Under the pieces are notes generated by a model. That model did not search any database. It was not told the origin of the DNA and saw only the letters and a program-made list of their open reading frames with translations. A DNA stretch of 8,748 bases from Akkermansia muciniphila (GTDB lineage Bacteria > Verrucomicrobiota > Verrucomicrobiia > Limisphaerales > UBA9464): positions 1 to 8,748 of the forward strand of contig CAMCFL010000101.1 of assembly GCA_945873715.1 (NCBI GenBank), in the 5' to 3' direction. Shown piece after piece: positions 6,730 to 8,748 of the stretch. The stretch's first letter is position 1, and each line of letters starts with the position of its first letter. A program made the position numbers and the translations under genes.

Positions 6730-7665
6730 ATGACCTGGAATCGCAGACATCTCCTGGACCTCCAATCGCTCACGGCCGAGGAGATCACGCTCATTCTGGA
6801 TGTCGCCCGGGAGTTCCGGGCCGTCGGCGAACGGGATGTCAAGAAGGTGGGGGTTCTCCAGGGGCGGACCGTGGTGAATCTGTTCGTCGAGCCCAGTACC
6901 CGGACCCGGATCAGCTTCGAACTGGCGGCCCTGCGCCTGAGCGCAGATGTCATCAACTTCACGGCGGAAGCCTCGTCCCTCAAGAAAGGCGAAACGCTCA
7001 AGGACACGGTCCGCAACCTCGAGTCGATGAGCGCGGACTTCGTCATCCTCCGGCACGGGGCCAGCGGTGCCCCGCATTTCCTGTCCCGCTTCGCCCGCTG
7101 TCACATCATCAATGCCGGGGACGGAGCTCACGAGCATCCCACGCAAGGGTTGTTGGATGTCTTCACCATCCGCGAGCGGAAGGGGCGCATCGCCGGGCTG
7201 AAGGTGACAATTCTGGGCGACATCCTCTACAGCCGTGTCGCGCGATCCAATATCTGGGCGCTCCTGAAGTTGGGAGCGGAGGTGACCTTGTGCGGTCCGC
7301 CTACCCTGGTGCCCCGGGTGTTTGAGCAATGGGGTTGTCGCGTGACCTGGAACGTACACGAGGCCGTGCGGGGGGCCGATGTCGTCAACCTGCTCCGCAT
7401 CCAGCATGAGCGGCAGCGCAAGACGATGTTCCCCTCGACGGGTGAGTATGCCGCCCTGTTCGGATTGAACCAGGCCCGAGCTTCGCTGCTGCATCCCGAG
7501 GCACTGATCATGCACCCGGGTCCGATCAACCGGGGAGTCGAGATCGAGAGCGAATTGGCCGATGGCGAGCGCTCGGTGATCCTTGAACAGGTGGCCAACG
7601 GGCTCGCCGTTCGGATGGCGGTGCTTCACCTGATCAACGGCGGTCAACCCGGCCAGATCTGCTGA
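6730..7665 (+). CDS. pyrB: Aspartate carbamoyltransferase, catalytic subunit
   Basis: A cytoplasmic enzyme of de novo pyrimidine synthesis that joins carbamoyl phosphate and L-aspartate to give N-carbamoyl-L-aspartate and phosphate. The 311-residue length is normal for the catalytic chain. Diagnostic motifs are in order: FVEPSTRTRISFE (52-64) for carbamoyl phosphate binding, SLKKGETLKDT (83-93) with the Ser and Lys donated to the neighbouring active site, RHGASG (108-113), HPTQGLLD (136-143), LGDILYSRVARSN (162-174) and HPGPINRGVEI (262-272) in the aspartate-binding domain. Nothing essential appears missing. The ATG at 6730 begins directly with the usual N-terminal helix. No pyrI or pyrC is next to it here: the following gene is convergent, with 12 bases between stops, so pyrB ends its transcription unit. 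A sigma-70-like promoter is proposed just upstream. Confidence 0.97.
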   Translation: MTWNRRHLLDLQSLTAEEITLILDVAREFRAVGERDVKKVGVLQGRTVVNLFVEPSTRTRISFELAALRLSADVINFTAEASSLKKGETLKDTVRNLESMSADFVILRHGASGAPHFLSRFARCHIINAGDGAHEHPTQGLLDVFTIRERKGRIAGLKVTILGDILYSRVARSNIWALLKLGAEVTLCGPPTLVPRVFEQWGCRVTWNVHEAVRGADVVNLLRIQHERQRKTMFPSTGEYAALFGLNQARASLLHPEALIMHPGPINRGVEIESELADGERSVILEQVANGLAVRMAVLHLINGGQPGQIC

Positions 7666-7677
7666 ATCGGTCCACCC

Positions 7678-8679
7678 TCATTCACCGAGCAGTTCGTTGA
7701 GAGTGGAAACGTATCCACCGGCCAATGCCAGGATCTGGAAGGCGATCCAGATGCTCACCAGGCCGTAGAACACCCTCGGGCTCCACTGGCTGAACAGGCG
7801 GAGGTTCCGGAAGCCTTCCTCCTCATGGGTGCGGGCGAGCCGGCGAAGTTGCTCTTCCAGCTTTCCCGAGATTTCGCCGGAGGCATAGGCGCTGGCAAAC
7901 GACACCGGGAACAAGCCGCAGGACTGCACGAGCTCGGATGGAGTGACCCCGGAAGCGAGCGGTTCTCCCCAGGTCGCTATCGTCCGTTCCATGAGGTTCG
8001 AGCCACTGGCTCGTGCGGCCATGGGCCATGCCTCCGTCACCAGGACCCCTGCCGAGAGCAGCGCTTCCAGGGACCCAGCCAGCCGGGCCAGAGCGAGATC
8101 GGAGCGCGCGGCACCCAGAATCGGGACCCGCACCAGGATCCGTTCCACCCATCCCCGCCAGGTCTCTGGCCGGCTAGGGCGGGTAGCCCACATCACGAAG
8201 GCCACAACGAGATACCCGACCAGCAGCGTTCCGACGGATTGAATCAGGTATTGGGAAACGCTGCCGGTGCGGACAAAGAGGGGGAGGGGAACGATGAAAA
8301 CGGCGACGTGCAGGACCAACATCGGATAGGCGGCCTCCTGCGCGACGATCTGCCAGTTTGCCGCCTGTGCCTCGTGATGTCGGGCGAGCACGGAGAACGC
8401 CTGGTCGAGTCTGCCGGAGTGTTCTCCCGCCTGGATCAGGGCGATGTCAAATTCGGGTGCCCAGCCTGAAAGCGCCCGGAAGCTCTCGGTGAAGGTCTGG
8501 CCGGAACGCAGTCCGGCGAGGATGGATTCGGCTGGATGCCGCAGTTCTGCCGCCGGGGGATGACGTGCGAGTTGATCGAGGGTGGTGAACAGCGGAAGGC
8601 CGGCTTCGAGCAGGGCCGAAAGCTGATGATAAAAAAGCGCCCGATGGCGGGAGCCAGCGGGCGCAGAAAAAGCGTTCAT
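7678..8679 (-). CDS. GspF/PilC-family inner-membrane protein (type II secretion or type IV pilus platform)
   Basis: A 333-residue polytopic protein with two copies of the T2SSF domain, about residues 14-140 and 195-325. The family signature appears twice: IQAGEHSGRLDQAF (82-95) and AYASGEISGKLEEQL (264-278). Hydrophobic segments lie near 119-135, 146-165 and 304-322, the usual three-helix plan. Such proteins form the cytoplasmic-membrane platform that couples the assembly ATPase to pilin or pseudopilin insertion. It is shorter than the roughly 400 residues typical of GspF and lacks most of the N-terminal region before the first domain, so it may be a specialised paralogue. No ATPase, pseudopilin or secretin gene is visible in the window. 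The ATG at 8679 has no ribosome binding site and no alternative in-frame start back to the upstream stop. A gene ends 26 bases upstream on the same strand. Confidence 0.88.
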   Translation of the reverse strand: MNAFSAPAGSRHRALFYHQLSALLEAGLPLFTTLDQLARHPPAAELRHPAESILAGLRSGQTFTESFRALSGWAPEFDIALIQAGEHSGRLDQAFSVLARHHEAQAANWQIVAQEAAYPMLVLHVAVFIVPLPLFVRTGSVSQYLIQSVGTLLVGYLVVAFVMWATRPSRPETWRGWVERILVRVPILGAARSDLALARLAGSLEALLSAGVLVTEAWPMAARASGSNLMERTIATWGEPLASGVTPSELVQSCGLFPVSFASAYASGEISGKLEEQLRRLARTHEEEGFRNLRLFSQWSPRVFYGLVSIWIAFQILALAGGYVSTLNELLGE

Positions 8680-8705
8680 GACCGGAGTTCGGTCACGACC
8701 GGGGT

Positions 8706-8748
8706 TTATTTGATGGCGGCATCAAGCACCTGCTTGAGAGCGCTCTTG
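8706..8748 (-). CDS. C-terminal end of an unidentified protein (partial, cut by the window end)
   Basis: On the minus strand the last 40 bases read KSALKQVLDAAIK followed by TAA at 8706-8708. The peptide looks like a natural amphipathic helical C-terminus with a basic end. It lies 26 bases upstream of the GspF-like start in the same direction, so the two are probably co-transcribed. Thirteen residues are too few to identify a family. Confidence 0.5.
   Translation of the reverse strand, partial: KSALKQVLDAAIK

Noticed and set aside
6331..7647. 438-codon open frame on the minus strand opposite pyrB
   Set aside because: It is antisense to the unmistakable pyrB gene and to the 73-residue gene. 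Its translation has no domain pattern, and long antisense frames are expected from GC-rich codon bias.
7667..7688. Possible bidirectional terminator between pyrB and the GspF-like gene
   Set aside because: TCGGT and ACCGA can pair, but over only five bases with a 12-base loop and no T run, so this is too weak to call.

Overview
The window reads as chromosomal DNA from a GC-rich bacterium, most likely a member of the Verrucomicrobiota or another PVC phylum. The main reason is a 1,113-residue secreted protein joining an SGNH-like domain, a 'PVC-type dehydrogenase' propeller, a HEAT-like region and a cytochrome c domain, an architecture I associate with Planctomycetes and Verrucomicrobia. Most start codons lack a good Shine-Dalgarno sequence, which fits that group but does not prove it. 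I see no mobile element, CRISPR array, rRNA or tRNA.

Layout, left to right. Bases 2-58 look like the last 18 codons of a plus-strand gene entering from the left. Bases 65-6172 hold four minus-strand genes that look like one operon. In transcription order they are: the large secreted multidomain cytochrome protein (6172 to 2831), an 86-residue two-helix membrane protein (2821 to 2561), a NatA-like ABC ATPase (2529 to 1603) and its NatB-like permease (1606 to 65). The last two overlap by ATGA, and the others are 9 and 31 bases apart.

A 180-base divergent spacer separates this operon from a small plus-strand gene of 73 residues (6353-6574). It is followed by a 155-base spacer with possible RNA structure, then pyrB, aspartate carbamoyltransferase (6730-7665). 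pyrB meets, tail to tail, a minus-strand GspF/PilC-family membrane protein (7678-8679). The last 43 bases contain the 3' end of another minus-strand gene just upstream of the gspF-like gene.

Functionally, pyrB is ordinary pyrimidine biosynthesis. The gspF-like gene is a piece of a type II secretion or type IV pilus assembly platform. The four-gene operon is the part worth attention: it links an exported haem protein, whose SGNH domain lacks its usual catalytic residues, to a small membrane protein and a complete ABC exporter. The functional link is an inference from gene order only.
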